Shown: in pieces, positions 13,209 to 23,800 of the stretch
How the letters are laid out: every line of letters begins with the position of its first letter
How positions within the stretch are numbered: the first letter of the stretch is position 1
Assembly: GCA_039619475.1 (NCBI GenBank)
Contig: CM077116.1
Span: 386,284,760-386,348,759, forward strand
DNA: 64,000 nucleotides
Direction: 5' to 3'
Source of the DNA: Icerya purchasi
Taxonomy: Eukaryota; Arthropoda; Insecta; Hemiptera; Monophlebidae
Program-made: the position numbers and the translations under genes
The notes under the pieces: model-generated
Databases searched by the model: none
Told to the model about the DNA's origin: nothing
Seen by the model: only the letters and a program-made list of their open reading frames with translations

Positions 13209-14398
13209 TAGAACATTCACATACAAACTATACATCAAAAACTTGTGTTAGTAATAATTAAGGAAATTCTGTTTATATACTTACCCAGTTAATAACTGAA
13301 ATATCACTAATAAACATGTCATGGTATTTGGCTATCACACTGCATGGATATATAATGTGTTTATAACGTGAGATGTTTACGTTTTACTCGACGATATAGT
13401 AACAACTTATTTTCCGATTTTATGTTTTCGGCAATAGCCGGCTATTAAATTTTAACGATATGACGAGAATATCGCTGTCTCTTCCTTTTTTTGAACTTTA
13501 AATTACACGAAAGCAACAAATCCGGAAGGAATGGAAATGATATTTTTTAAAGATGGTCTTCTGGCTAATAAATATATTGTTTTCCGTTTTTAGCCGGCTG
13601 TTAAATTTTAAACGATTTGACAGAGATATCGCCGTTTCTTTCTTTTTTAAACTTTAAATTGTCGTAACTTCTGCACTATTTATGATATCAATGTGAAACA
13701 AAGCTTAGAACGAATCCGATAATATAAGCTATAGGCTGCGTGAATTTCATCACTATTGCTTAATAGTATTTGAATTAAATTGGAACAAATAGACTGACAG
13801 ACAGACAAAAATTTAAAAAAATACATTTTCTGTTTATGTACGATAATAAAAATAGTCCGATGCAGTGATTATAATGAAAAAAATATCAACAATCCTAAAA
13901 ACTTCCATTACTAAATTCAGTGTTTTCTCTTAAATTTAACGAACTCTTTAACATTACAATTTTCTTAGTATTTCTACAGGGTTAATAGTATATGCTACAG
14001 TAAAAAATTATGATTGTACATATTAAAATAATACATACATATTATGGAGGTAATTTTTTAACTGATGTTATAGATTTTTTGAAATTCTTTTTATTTCTAT
14101 AAAATAAAAAAATACTTTGGGTACGATTTTTCCTTCCTAAAAGGAATATATCTAAAATAATTCAGAACTGCAGCCTGTTGAGTATTTATCTTCTGATTTT
14201 TCAAAAACATATTTTTAAAAAAATGTTTTTACTTCAAATTGACTCTACATTTTGTTTTTGAAATACATTTTTGTAATATTTACATAGAACTTACATGAGG
14301 TATACTTATTATAATTTCAGCTTTTAGATACGATTGACAATCATGAAATAAGTTGGGCTTTAGGAGCAGCTTTGCATATTTTGGAAAACGGTCTATGA
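348..14398 (+). CDS. ENTPD5: Ectonucleoside triphosphate diphosphohydrolase 5/6-like, C-terminal four exons (5' partial)
   Basis: Coding exons are 348-526, 3293-3349, 7487-7593 and 14321-14398 (stop TGA at 14396). All have AG acceptors and the first three have GT donors. Codon phases agree at each junction (G|AC, G|GC, then phase 0). The exons give 138 residues matching the end of the GDA1/CD39 NTPDase family. Exon 1 carries AAFSYFFDRAAQFGLV, exon 2 GGTVTVKDF, exon 3 RCLDLIFISSLLKRGFG and exon 4 HEISWALGAALHILE, whose SWALG is apyrase conserved region 5. By family these enzymes hydrolyse nucleoside diphosphates in the secretory pathway or outside the cell. ACR1 to ACR4 must lie left of the window. 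ENTPD5 and ENTPD6 cannot be separated here, and the first acceptor could be 348 or 350. Introns reach 6.7 kb and are full of mobile DNA. The gene is tail-to-tail with eEF1G. Confidence 0.88.
527..3292 (+). other. ENTPD intron, no recognised genes
   Basis: Begins with a GTAAAA donor and ends with a T-rich AG acceptor. It is AT-rich with T and A runs, and the short open frames here show no family resemblance. Confidence 0.7.
3571..3650 (+). ncRNA. Minimal type-I hammerhead ribozyme motif
   Basis: CTGATGA at 3594-3600 is followed by a 6-bp stem II (GGTCAG/CTGACC, loop TATAAG) and GAAA at 3620-3623. Next comes CGTT, giving a palindromic ACGT stem III and a GUU cleavage triplet, with the cut predicted between 3627 and 3628. 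The outer sequences GGAGA and TCTCC, with an inner AGTAA/TTACT match, close stem I. This architecture is known from Penelope-like elements and retrozymes. Element boundaries are not visible, and activity is inferred from the core only. Confidence 0.72.
3660..4760 (-). mobile_element. Mariner transposase pseudogene
   Basis: Read on the minus strand, 4729-4367 is an open N-terminal part whose helix-turn-helix region (EDAKIGRP, then RSDRYLTIWEMSSSLKF) matches mariner-type transposases. Past 4366, in other frames, come SDPSFLDKIVIVDES with the following Trp turned into TAG, then VYGYDPR (about 4275-4330). KRPDTSEK and an HDN motif follow near 4010-4060. Remnants of the C-terminal end lie around 3760-3900. 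Several stops and frameshifts show it is dead. A run of 39 T (4184-4222) interrupts the frame where the family has a Lys-rich stretch. Terminal repeats were not identified. Confidence 0.8.
4184..4222. repeat. 39-bp poly(T) run
   Basis: An uninterrupted T tract inside the mariner pseudogene. It creates a spurious phenylalanine-rich open frame on the plus strand. Confidence 0.95.
6236..6580 (+). repeat. tRNA-derived SINE-like sequence, plus orientation
   Basis: The first 75 bp resemble a tRNA: an A-box-like segment (GATAGTCTAGTTACTAGAG), the B box GGTTCGATTCC, and partly matching ends (GTCG and GCGAC). The stems are imperfect, and about 270 bp of unrelated sequence follows, as expected for a SINE rather than a working tRNA. 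An opposite-facing relative lies at 6600-6795. Confidence 0.5.
6600..6795 (-). repeat. tRNA-derived SINE-like sequence, minus orientation
   Basis: Read on the minus strand from 6795: TGGCCTAGTGGTTAGAGCG (A box) and GAGTTCGATACC (B box) with tRNA spacing, starting GTCGTG and ending GATGACA. It shares the GAGCGCTTG core with the plus-strand copy at 6236, so two related heads face each other over about 560 bp. An AT microsatellite lies between them. Confidence 0.5.
6809..7293. mobile_element. MITE, about 485 bp, with AGGGTGGCC ends
   Basis: The left end reads ATATTAGGGTGGCC and the right end is its reverse complement (GGCCACCCTAATAT), each set in TA-rich flanks. The interior has no coding capacity that I can see. 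It is a non-autonomous DNA transposon; the superfamily cannot be decided because the target duplication is masked by the AT repeats. Confidence 0.7.
8223..9529 (-). mobile_element. 1.3-kb mariner/Tc1-like element with both terminal repeats, transposase dead
   Basis: The left end CAGGGCGGGC and right end (reverse complement) TCGGGTAGGC begin imperfect terminal repeats of about 36 bp, sharing ATTATGAAA. TA dinucleotides flank both sides (8221-8222 and 9530-9531). The 1307-bp length is typical of mariner/Tc1. On the minus strand 9275-9021 encodes an N-terminal DNA-binding part (FKKLGSVL, TGRRRTLITVETIEKVR). At 8560-8510, TGPPRIPYLTLQF is a decayed copy of the WPPRSPDLTPLDFF motif near the third acidic residue. 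Frameshifts between these rule out function. Confidence 0.8.
9771..10223. repeat. Large foldback: about 200-bp inverted arms, 52-bp loop
   Basis: Left arm 9771-9973 and right arm 10026-10223 are near-perfect reverse complements with a few mismatches; both contain TTGGAGTTGG-type and GATATCACCTTAAG-type blocks. The loop near 9974-10025 is AT-rich. No coding content. It lies in the last ENTPD intron and may be a foldback MITE. Confidence 0.9.
10224..10624 (+). repeat. Interspersed repeat ending in a GAAGTCGGTTAAAA tail
   Basis: Follows the foldback directly and ends TTTTTTGAAGTCGGTTAAAA plus poly(A), which looks like a retroposon 3' end. The block around 10243-10270 (AACATTTTAATAAGAACAGA) recurs at 52269-52294 with one mismatch, so it is dispersed in this genome. 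No open frame of interest; family unknown. Confidence 0.45.
11306..11518 (-). repeat. 213-bp foldback element carrying a hammerhead ribozyme at its tip
   Basis: Arms of about 80 bp (11306-11386 and 11439-11518) are inverted copies, including GGGGGTAAAAATAATTTAT and its complement. The region between them on the minus strand is the hammerhead core annotated separately. The arms therefore extend ribozyme stem I. Confidence 0.85.
11376..11440 (-). ncRNA. Minimal type-I hammerhead ribozyme motif in foldback
   Basis: Minus strand: CTGATGA (11415-11409), stem II GGGT/ACCC (within 11408-11397), then GAAA (11396-11393). ACGT (11392-11389) is a palindromic stem III, followed by a UUA triplet with cleavage predicted between 11387 and 11386. 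UUAG before the core pairs with CUAA after the cut, and the element arms continue the helix. All core positions fit the hammerhead consensus. Activity depends on loop contacts that I cannot test. Confidence 0.75.
11519..13429. other. Intronic AT-rich DNA with microsatellites
   Basis: No genes seen. Contains an AT/GT microsatellite (about 12139-12163) and a long TA run at 13164-13204. The rest of this last ENTPD intron is unremarkable. Confidence 0.7.
13430..13845 (+). repeat. Retroposon 3'-end-like repeat with internal duplication
   Basis: A block of about 80 bp (TAGCCGGCT, then ATATCGC and a TTTAAATT stretch) occurs at about 13430-13512 and again at about 13578-13665. It ends in GACTGACAGACAGACAAAAA, a tail typical of RTE-type LINE 3' ends in invertebrates. 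No coding remnant. Confidence 0.5.
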
Positions 14399-14695
14399 AG
14401 AAAAAACATGAATTGCAATTACCAGCAGCTCATTACTATGACCAAAAAAACAAAAAACAATAATTATAATAAAAAATTAACCGGTAAAGTGGTTTTAATC
14501 GTATACCGTTATTAAATATTATAACAGCATTTAAAAATATTTAACCATAGAATAAGATTTTTATATAAAGTTTGGTTGTGTTATTGATGTAAAATTGAAG
14601 TAAATTAATTGTACGTTATTGGTTGTAAGACATATGTTTAAGAAAACAAAAATTAAAGACAAGTATACTTAGCATTTCATGTTCTTGTTCAACGA

Positions 14696-14701
14696 AATAA
14701 A
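14696..14701 (+). promoter_or_regulatory. Poly(A) signal of the ENTPD gene
   Basis: AATAAA lies 298 nt after the ENTPD stop codon, inside an AT-rich 3' UTR. It is the best canonical hexamer before the opposing eEF1G transcript ends. Confidence 0.6.
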
Positions 14702-14731
14702 ATATATACAATTAAATCATATTTTATTTTT

Positions 14732-14737
14732 TTTATT
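14732..14737 (-). promoter_or_regulatory. Poly(A) signal of eEF1G
   Basis: Read on the minus strand this is AATAAA, 134 nt after the eEF1G stop at 14871. It faces the ENTPD signal about 30 bp away, so the cleavage zones of the two genes should meet or overlap. Confidence 0.6.
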
Positions 14738-14870
14738 CGGTTACGAACACAAAAAAAAAAAAAACAGCTGAATATAGTTACCGTTTCAAAATTAAAATAG
14801 ATTGACAAAAATACAAAAAGTAAATATGTAAGTTTCGCAAATGTGAAAAGCATTACTGATAATCAGCGTT

Positions 14871-17800
14871 CTATTTGAAGATTTTCCCTTGGTTGAATTT
14901 ACGCCCTTCTTCATCTGTACCCTTCCATGAAAAGTACTGCTCTACTAACTGTTTGGTCTTTTCCGAATCTGGATCTAATTTAGTCCATTCGTACACATCA
15001 TAGTCCGTTTTCCAATCAGGACTTAACTGAAATATATTTTAGTAAACATAATTAAAAAATACTTTCGAGAGAAAAAAAATGTTAAACTTTTATTCAACAT
15101 AAAAATTGAATAATGGCATTAATTTTATCACAATACGCGCAAAAAAAAAAAAAAAAAAAAACTAAATAAATAAATAAACTGATGCGCCGTTTTATAAAAA
15201 TTATTTCCAACAGAAAATTTGATACCTATTAATTTTTTACATATCTGTTTATCCGCTGTTGTTTAATATTAAACAGATATTATAGGAGAAACTATTAATA
15301 TACTAAAGCTTCCCCACCTTCCTGGCACTCATCGGTATTTAACTTTTTAGGACACAAAATCTCTACTAATACTACTCAAAATTTAACCCAAAACCTACTT
15401 CCTTTTAAAGGGTACGAACTTTATTTCCGAATGTGTGTTTAGAATTCGTAAATATTTTTTGAGCAGTAAATTCGATCAAAAATTTCCGTTTGAACTGCGA
15501 ATTGCCAACCTTCTCTAGGAACAACTATATGTCTGATTTTACTTATCAGCAAATAAGTAGTGCACGTTCAATTCGTAATTTTACTTGCTGAACTGCAATC
15601 CCCCCTCGCTGTGCTACCGGAAACCATACTGCAAAATAGACAGGATACGTAAAAACCTTCAACAGAACTTCAAATATGTATTCCTCAGACACAATCCGAA
15701 AACACTTCCGCAAAAGAAATGCAGTCCTTAACAATACACCCAGAACGCATTTTTTAATTTTAATTTGCAGTTCAAAAAAAAAAAAGTTACGAATTTTGAG
15801 TTATTCAACCAATTTTGTGATCGGGATTCGTGTGATTTACCTCTAAGCATTTTAAATAAAAAGTGACTATAAAAAATGATCTCGAAACTTTTTTAAAAAT
15901 GAACGTATTATTTTTCATTCAAAATAAAACTCAGATTTTTACGAATAATAATGCACTAGTGTTCATTTCAGTGATTTGGTTAGAGAATTTTTCACTAAAA
16001 AGCGAACCTCCCTACTCACCAAATCACCAATAACCTCTAAAGTACGTATTTATTTTTTAAGAGAATGTATTGAAAATTTCGCACATTCACAACTCCTTCA
16101 TAATATCGAAAATCTCGAGCAGCAGATTTCTAATAATTTAAAAGTCGCTCGAAATAACTTAGATATTTTCCGGAGTTTGTAATTCTCTGATAACCCGGTG
16201 TAAGACACACGCACTGATTACAAACACATTCAACATCTGATCGCATTTATAAATTTTCCTGTTTATGTGTTAAATTTCGAAGTTTTTCTTAATTTGAAAT
16301 AATAGTTTCATCAATGTCTTAAAATACTTTCTTTGTTGTAGCAGTAATCAACTGTTATAATATCTAATGCTAGACATCAAATTGGCAATGTTAAAAATGA
16401 ATTTATAGAAACTTCAAAACGAAACGCAATCGCCTGTGATTAAGGAAACCGCGATTTGAACAAATTTCAGATTCTAAAATCGAACTCGTTACACTCTGTA
16501 TACAGTACTATCCAGACATTGTTGCGCGTAATAACATTTGCGATAAAAAATCTTGAAAACAACTTAGCACGTCGAAATAAAGCAAAAACAGCTTTCTCGT
16601 TTGAGTTTTAATTATTCACTCGTACAAGTCACACAAATCTGGATCACAAAATCCGCCCAGCCATTTTTAATAAAACATTATAATTTCCATATAAACTAAG
16701 CTTTTAGAAATACCTTCAATCAAGATATTTTTGTTTCATTTTTTGGTTAAAAAATACACTTATGCGGAACCGCTAAGCATTTTAGAAACGCGGAATTCAA
16801 GAGGATTTATAAACCTTGCTCAACTGTAAACTCTTTCGACTTGAATATTCTTTTTTCCAGGCTAATTCCCCTATGAGTTATTCCTCATCAAATGTTTTTA
16901 TTACCGCATCTTCAATATTCTTATAAAAATTCACGCATATTTGTTTGAATTTCATATCGAACTTTTTCTACTTCAACATTTTTTTCTAATAATGTTGTTT
17001 TACGTAATTTCCGTGAGTTAAATAAAAAGGTAAGAAAATACGAAAATAAAATATTGATCGATTTCGACTTACTTTATTAAAATGCGCGGGTAGCCCTGAA
17101 AAGGGCTATTTCGAATTAATTGCTTTCGGCGAACGAGAAACAAAAGAACTGACGAGCGAAACAACAACCAAAATAAAAATACGAGACAAACCACTGAAAA
17201 CGGGAACGAAACAAAACGAGCGAGCAAACGTCATACGTGATCGAAACCAAAACATAAACTTAAACCTACATTACGAGTAATAATAAACAATAAATGAAAC
17301 TGCGCAAGGAGGAAAGAAAATGCCGATCAGATCTAATTACACGACCACACTTGCATGCGAGCCGTGTAAACAATCGTTCAACAAATGTCTTCGCTTCCTA
17401 CAATATTGCTTGATTAATATATATATATATATACATATATATTTAATAGACCACCCCTTAAGGGAGTGACCTAAGCTATTGAAATCTACAGTTTCTACTC
17501 AAACAATCAATACTTGTAAACTACTAATACATAACATGTTGTGGAACTAGTCCAATGACTAGTTCTCATTAATATTTAATAAAAATATTACTATTAATTA
17601 GGTGATTTACATATAATTACATAACTAAATCTAGAGGATATATGCGCTTGAGGCGCCTATCATTATTGGAGTTAAGTAGTTGAATGGCATCTATATTTAT
17701 GTGACCATGCAGCCACTTTTCGTGTTGGATTGCAAAGTCATTCATGACATCGTCAACAAGCTTCACATCTATTAATAAAAATACACGGCGACCATTCGAC

Positions 17801-20800
17801 CTGATAATGCAGAAATTGCTTAATTTCATTAAACAATGAACTCTACAATAATCTTTTGAATACTTTACCTCTCAATGCGTCATAAAAGTAGCTTTGATGA
17901 AAACAATGGGTCAATTTCTGTGCATCACACTAGTCCTTAATTATACTTTTAATAACATCCCTTACAAAACCATCAAGTTCACATTATCCAAAACATCAAA
18001 GAAAAATCTACAATATAAAATGTACCTTCCAATCCGCTCAAATCAAAAACATAATAGTATTTCCTTTTAATTCGTTCGTAATACGTAGGATAACAAAAAA
18101 CAATTTTCATTTTAGTATCAGATAGAAGCATATTAAAAATAGTGTTGACTTGAAATTTGTTCTGACCAATACATAATCTATAGTTTAGTTTAAGAAATAA
18201 CTCTACAAAAATGCATTTTTTTAATTTTACAAAAAAAAATTAAAGAAGCATCTAATATTTCGGCTGAACATTTTTTTTTTTATATACAATTATTGAAATG
18301 AATCAATAAAATAGAAGATATTTTTCAAAGCTTCCAGAAAAACATGGTCTACGTGAAACCATAGATACGTAATAAAAAAAAAAATTTAATAAATTTTATT
18401 ACTTCAAGTAATTTCAAATAAGAAAATAAAATAAAAAGTTGTACAGCACTATATAGATATATACGCACACATTTCTGTGTTAGTTTCATCTCGAATAAAC
18501 TGGTACGGTTGTGTAAATAAATTTTTTTAATCATACCTATCTATTTACCAGACAATAAATGTTTGCGCTAATATCTAATACATATTTTCACTTTAGCCAT
18601 GATGTAAAAGACTAAATAAAAATAAATTTATCATTCAACTTTTGGAATGTGTTACTTTATCAGCAAGACAAATTTGTAATTAAGCATTACAATTATTAAT
18701 ACTTTAAAATAATCGAAAATTTGCAAGCACTCGTGCTTATCGCTGTTAATATTAAATTAATTTTATTTACAACAAAAATCATTAAAAAATTTTGAACTCC
18801 ATAATAACATTTTTTGCAAAAACAACATAAATTATTAAATAATTACAACAAAAAATTTAACGCATTACTTGCATTACTTCGATGGGTAAATAAATTTTTA
18901 AAAAAGAAAAAATTACACAACGCTGAATATTGTTACTAGAATAAGCAATGAGTATTTGATTATATCCATATGTTATATAAAAGAAATAAATAGTAACTAC
19001 TCAAAAGAAATTAACCATATTAAGTACAACATAGTAATGTTTGAACACCTAGTGATGTTACATTTCATCAGAAGGAAATGACACCGGTTATGAACATTTT
19101 ACTATTCCCCCTCTCTCTTGTAAATACTTCAATGAAAAGAAGCATTCACCTCTTAAGGGGGTTACGCGTGCTTTTAATCCATACTAAACTGAATTATATC
19201 AGATACATTAAGGTTACTATTAAATACGAGTAGTACAAACGCAAATGCGATGTTTGAACACCTAGTGATGTTGCATTTCAAGAGTATGAAATAACACCGG
19301 TAATGTTCAATTTATTATACCCTTTCTCTCTTGTCAAATACCTCATTTAAAGGAAGCATTAACCTCTTAAAAGGGACAACATGCTATAATTAAAAATAAC
19401 AGATTTAGAAATAAATGTTAGTATTGCAGCAAAATAATTTCAGTAACTCCCAATGGAAAAATGTAAAATGTTATTAAACGAAACAAAATTTAGTACCTAT
19501 GGACATGAATATCTATTTTACATTTACAATTAATATCAGAATACAAGTATGAAATGCGGATTTGAGAAACTGGACGGCGCACCAATGCACTGTGTAGTAT
19601 AAAAATTTGACATATATGACATGTTGTTTCGTCATCAACAAGTGTCAAACGCGCATTAGTGATAACTTGAAAGTGTTTGCAGAGTACTGTTTTGCTGTGT
19701 GTAATATGTCAAAATCTGTGCCAAACAATAAGTACAGCGGACAGCACTAATTTTTTGTTACATTCTACCGTTAATTTTAATTAAATTGATTTTTTTTTTG
19801 TATTTACTTATAATTGCTTTTAAATAGTGTTTTAAATTATTGTAAGTATTTTTATAATTCACGCGCATAAACACTCGCACGTAAGCACTTACAATTTTAC
19901 TTTAAAAGCTGCACGTTTTATTTTCTAAAATTCCTTACTTCTTAAAATAATATGTACCAAAGCAAATTGTTGTATACACACATTATTTGCGATACATAAA
20001 AGATACTTTGGAGTATTTTATTCCTCAAAATATTGCAAAATGAAATTAATATTCAAATTTGCCTTTGAACATGAGGTTAAATGTTACCTTCCGTAAAAAG
20101 TTAATTTTATCATTTACCAATTACATGAGAACCAATTTGATAAAAAGTAAATGCTCCTGAAAACTTATTGATAAAAACAATATAATTAAGTTGTTAATCG
20201 CAAACGGGAAAAACAAATTATTTACGGAAATCGTTTCATTTTATAAAAAGAATCGTTCAATATCATGTGTATGAAGTTTATGTTATATAATAATATGTGT
20301 AGGCTCGCCAATAAACGTTCAATAAATAGAAATTTAATTTATATTTTACTATCATAGAATGCATAAATTACCTTCAAGCGCAGAAATACTTATCAGGGAA
20401 AAGAAAATTATACTAGAATCAATACAATATTAAACAATTTGCGTGCAGAGATATGAAGTTTAAAATTCTACCTCAAATGCTAATTCTTGACCTCTCCAAA
20501 CCCATACACCCGAGATGGAACTATTACCATCCGGTCCAAACAAACAAACACTGGCAAAAGCTTGTTTTCTCATTTTATCAAGCCTCTGGAACATTCCTAT
20601 AAATATAAATTCATCACATGGTAATATTTTATTTTTAATAAAAATTTTCAATAATATTAATAGAGACCATAATCGTAATGATTTCATTCCAAAACATAAA
20701 AACCTATACAACAACGAATAATGCTGTAATATAAGATGGCGTTGACGGAATTTTGATTATTAATTAATTTTTCTAAAATGTAAACGTTTATTTATCTTTA

Positions 20801-23800
20801 CATTCAAAACATATGTTCAAAAATATTTCTCTGAAAGTATGTTAATTCATTGACTTTCTGACTAACAATTTTAAGTAACCATTTCAACACGTAATTATCA
20901 TAAAAAGATCACAACAGTAAAACTTAACGGAAGCATGAGGCTCATTGTAATAATACCAAATATATTATAACGAAACAGACCGATATGCAAATAACATAAA
21001 TAAACTAACCCGTTATTAAATTGCAACTCATAAATACTTTCTGCAATTCATTGTTGTACTTGTATTTACCGTACCAAATCGAATAATTTTCTTTGTCGAA
21101 TTTCTCCCAGAAATAAGGAATAGATTTCGCTTCATCTTCATTCGAATAAAAGCGTTTAAAATCGTCCATGTTGAATGTTCTATTTATAATCAAATGTAAA
21201 TTATACAGTATCACTGAAATAATTGAAAGTGTATCCAAAAGATCGCGTTAACAATTTGGGCAAGGAATATGAAATATGTTTTTTACGACTGTCTATTTTA
21301 ACCGGCTTCACAAAGCGAGGAAATTGTAATTTACGACCGAAATTATTCATTTAAAAAAAAAAATAATCGTTTAATTTTTTTTCATTTAAATTATATTTTA
21401 AGGAATTGTGTAAAACTTCAATTTTTCCACTGAACTTTATGCCGAAGTAATAAAAGTAATGTTTTTTTTTATTATACAAAAATACAGTATTTCTAACAAC
21501 TTTAGTTAATTTCACCACTTTGAGTAATAATAAGTTCAACTAAACAAATAACTAATAACAATACAAATTCGAGTCGAAAAAAAAAAAATTTGAACAACAT
21601 AAAACACGATTAAAAAATTAAACTTTAAAAATGTTTAATAAAAAATACTGAATACGCGAAATGCGTTCTTTTTAAAAAAAATAAGGAATTACGGGAAATA
21701 TTTTTTTTCCCTCGCTTCTTTCGACTATCCTTTTTTTTTAAAAAGTAGATAGCATTATACTTAAACGTATTATAATTGATTTTTAGATTTTACACTTCTC
21801 ATTCGAATACTTTTTTTTTTCTTTCATGCATTCTAAAATACACGTCAAATTAATCTAATTTTCCCGTGTTAATATTTTTTAGTAATAATTGTCAAATTTC
21901 TTAAAACCTCGTGATTATTTGTTTCAAGAAGAAGTTCCCAAAACAACTTCTGGACAGAAAATTCGTTCAAAACGAGAAATTAGACAGAGTAGCTACTGAA
22001 ACACAAATGGAGTGTAGTACGGACAAAACATGACACAAACAAAAATACAAAAAAAAGGGGGGGATCGCTTTGATAAATGTAGATTAGGAGATAGGTAAGA
22101 ATCCACAGAACAAAAATAAAAATCCCGGAAAAAAAAATTAAACTCTAGAAATGGCAAATGAGCAACAGGTCGAAATCAAATCGAATAATGCTACAAAAGA
22201 AAGGAAATACAAAACAAATAAAAATGAAGAAAACATAATAGAAAAAACACTTCTACCATTAAAAGAAAAAATAGAAGCACAAAAAAACGGAATTCTTAAT
22301 CTCAAACAAATAGTGGATGATATAATTAAAACCATCCACAAAAATGAAAAAGCAGTAACAACAATTAAACAAGTGTCAACATGGATGTACTATTTAAGCA
22401 GTTAAAGACGATTTATGAAATGATCAACGAAAAAGGAGTTAAAATTCGAACAAAAATCACTTAACCAAACAAATAACGAGATAATAACAAACAGTAAGGA
22501 TAATAGTAAAGAAATAATAGTAAAAATGGTTAAAATTCTGCAATTCAATGAAAACCACTGCAAGGTGGCAAGAGACATTTTACTAGGTGAAATTACAAAT
22601 GAAGAGTATCAGACAAATATAATAACGAATATAGACCAAAACATTATACAAGTATTATAAATAATAATTTAATGATCACATACAATAACAAAATAAACAT
22701 TGATCTACACTACTTACATAAAACATTAAATATAATATTATAAGAATAGAGTAGTCAATGCCAGATATAAAAAGTATAAAAAAATGTAAAAATGAAAGGC
22801 ACAAAGAGTTATTATTTAAAGATTACAAAAATAATTTAATAATTACAAATACAATATCGAAATAGCCACAATGGAAGCATGGAAGAAGTTAACGGAAACA
22901 AACAAACTATTTGGATAAAAGTACAAACTATTAATGAATAGAAACGCTAAATTAAAAATACCAATGTTAAATGAATAGGCAACAACAGACAAAGAAAAAA
23001 CTGACCTATTAGCGGAAAAACTGTACATACATAATAAACCATTTACTATTAACAAATACAATGTTGAAGACACAACAAAAATAAAATAACAGGAAAGCAA
23101 TGAAATAATTAAAAAGTTAAACAAGAAAACAGCAGTTGGACCAGATAATATATCTAACACATTCGTAAACATATTCAATAAAAAATATCCAGGAGTAATA
23201 ACAAAATATATAAATAAATTATTTGAGAAAAGCTACTATCCAGATATACGGAAATTATCTAGAACAGCAATACATAAAACCGGTAAACCAAAAAAAAAAT
23301 CTACTTGGATAAAAGTACAAACTATTAATGAATAGAAACGCATATTATCAAATTTCAGTAAGATTTATGAGAAATGCATACTAGGTAAAATCAAAAACTT
23401 CTGTGTAACACGAAATATTAATAAAGACCAATGTGGGGCACTGGAAGGGAAATCAACAGAGTTAGCAATTTAGAACATGTACAGAACTATAAAAAAATAC
23501 AAAAATAAATCATATAAAACGGTAATGTTAACTATAGACATTACAAAAGCGTTTGATACCATTGACATAAATCAGATGATAAAACTATTGGAAAAATTAA
23601 AATTAGACTATAACTTATTAGAAATTCTAAATCAATATTACGATCAAAGATATACTGAAATCAATATAAACAATTACAAAAAAAAGGGACACGTGGATAC
23701 GGGTATATTACAAGGAGCGGTTTTAAGTCCTTATTTATGGAATATACTGTTTGCACAAATATATAAGTTAGAATTATCAAACGATGTCAAAACTATAACA

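Larger units (their letters stand above)
15027..20471 (-). other. eEF1G intron 9
   Basis: Long AT-rich intron with proper splice ends. Apart from a histone-type stem-loop (17091) and a diverged tandem repeat (19038), the short open frames (for example 15546, 15976, 17617) show no recognisable protein. Confidence 0.8.
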
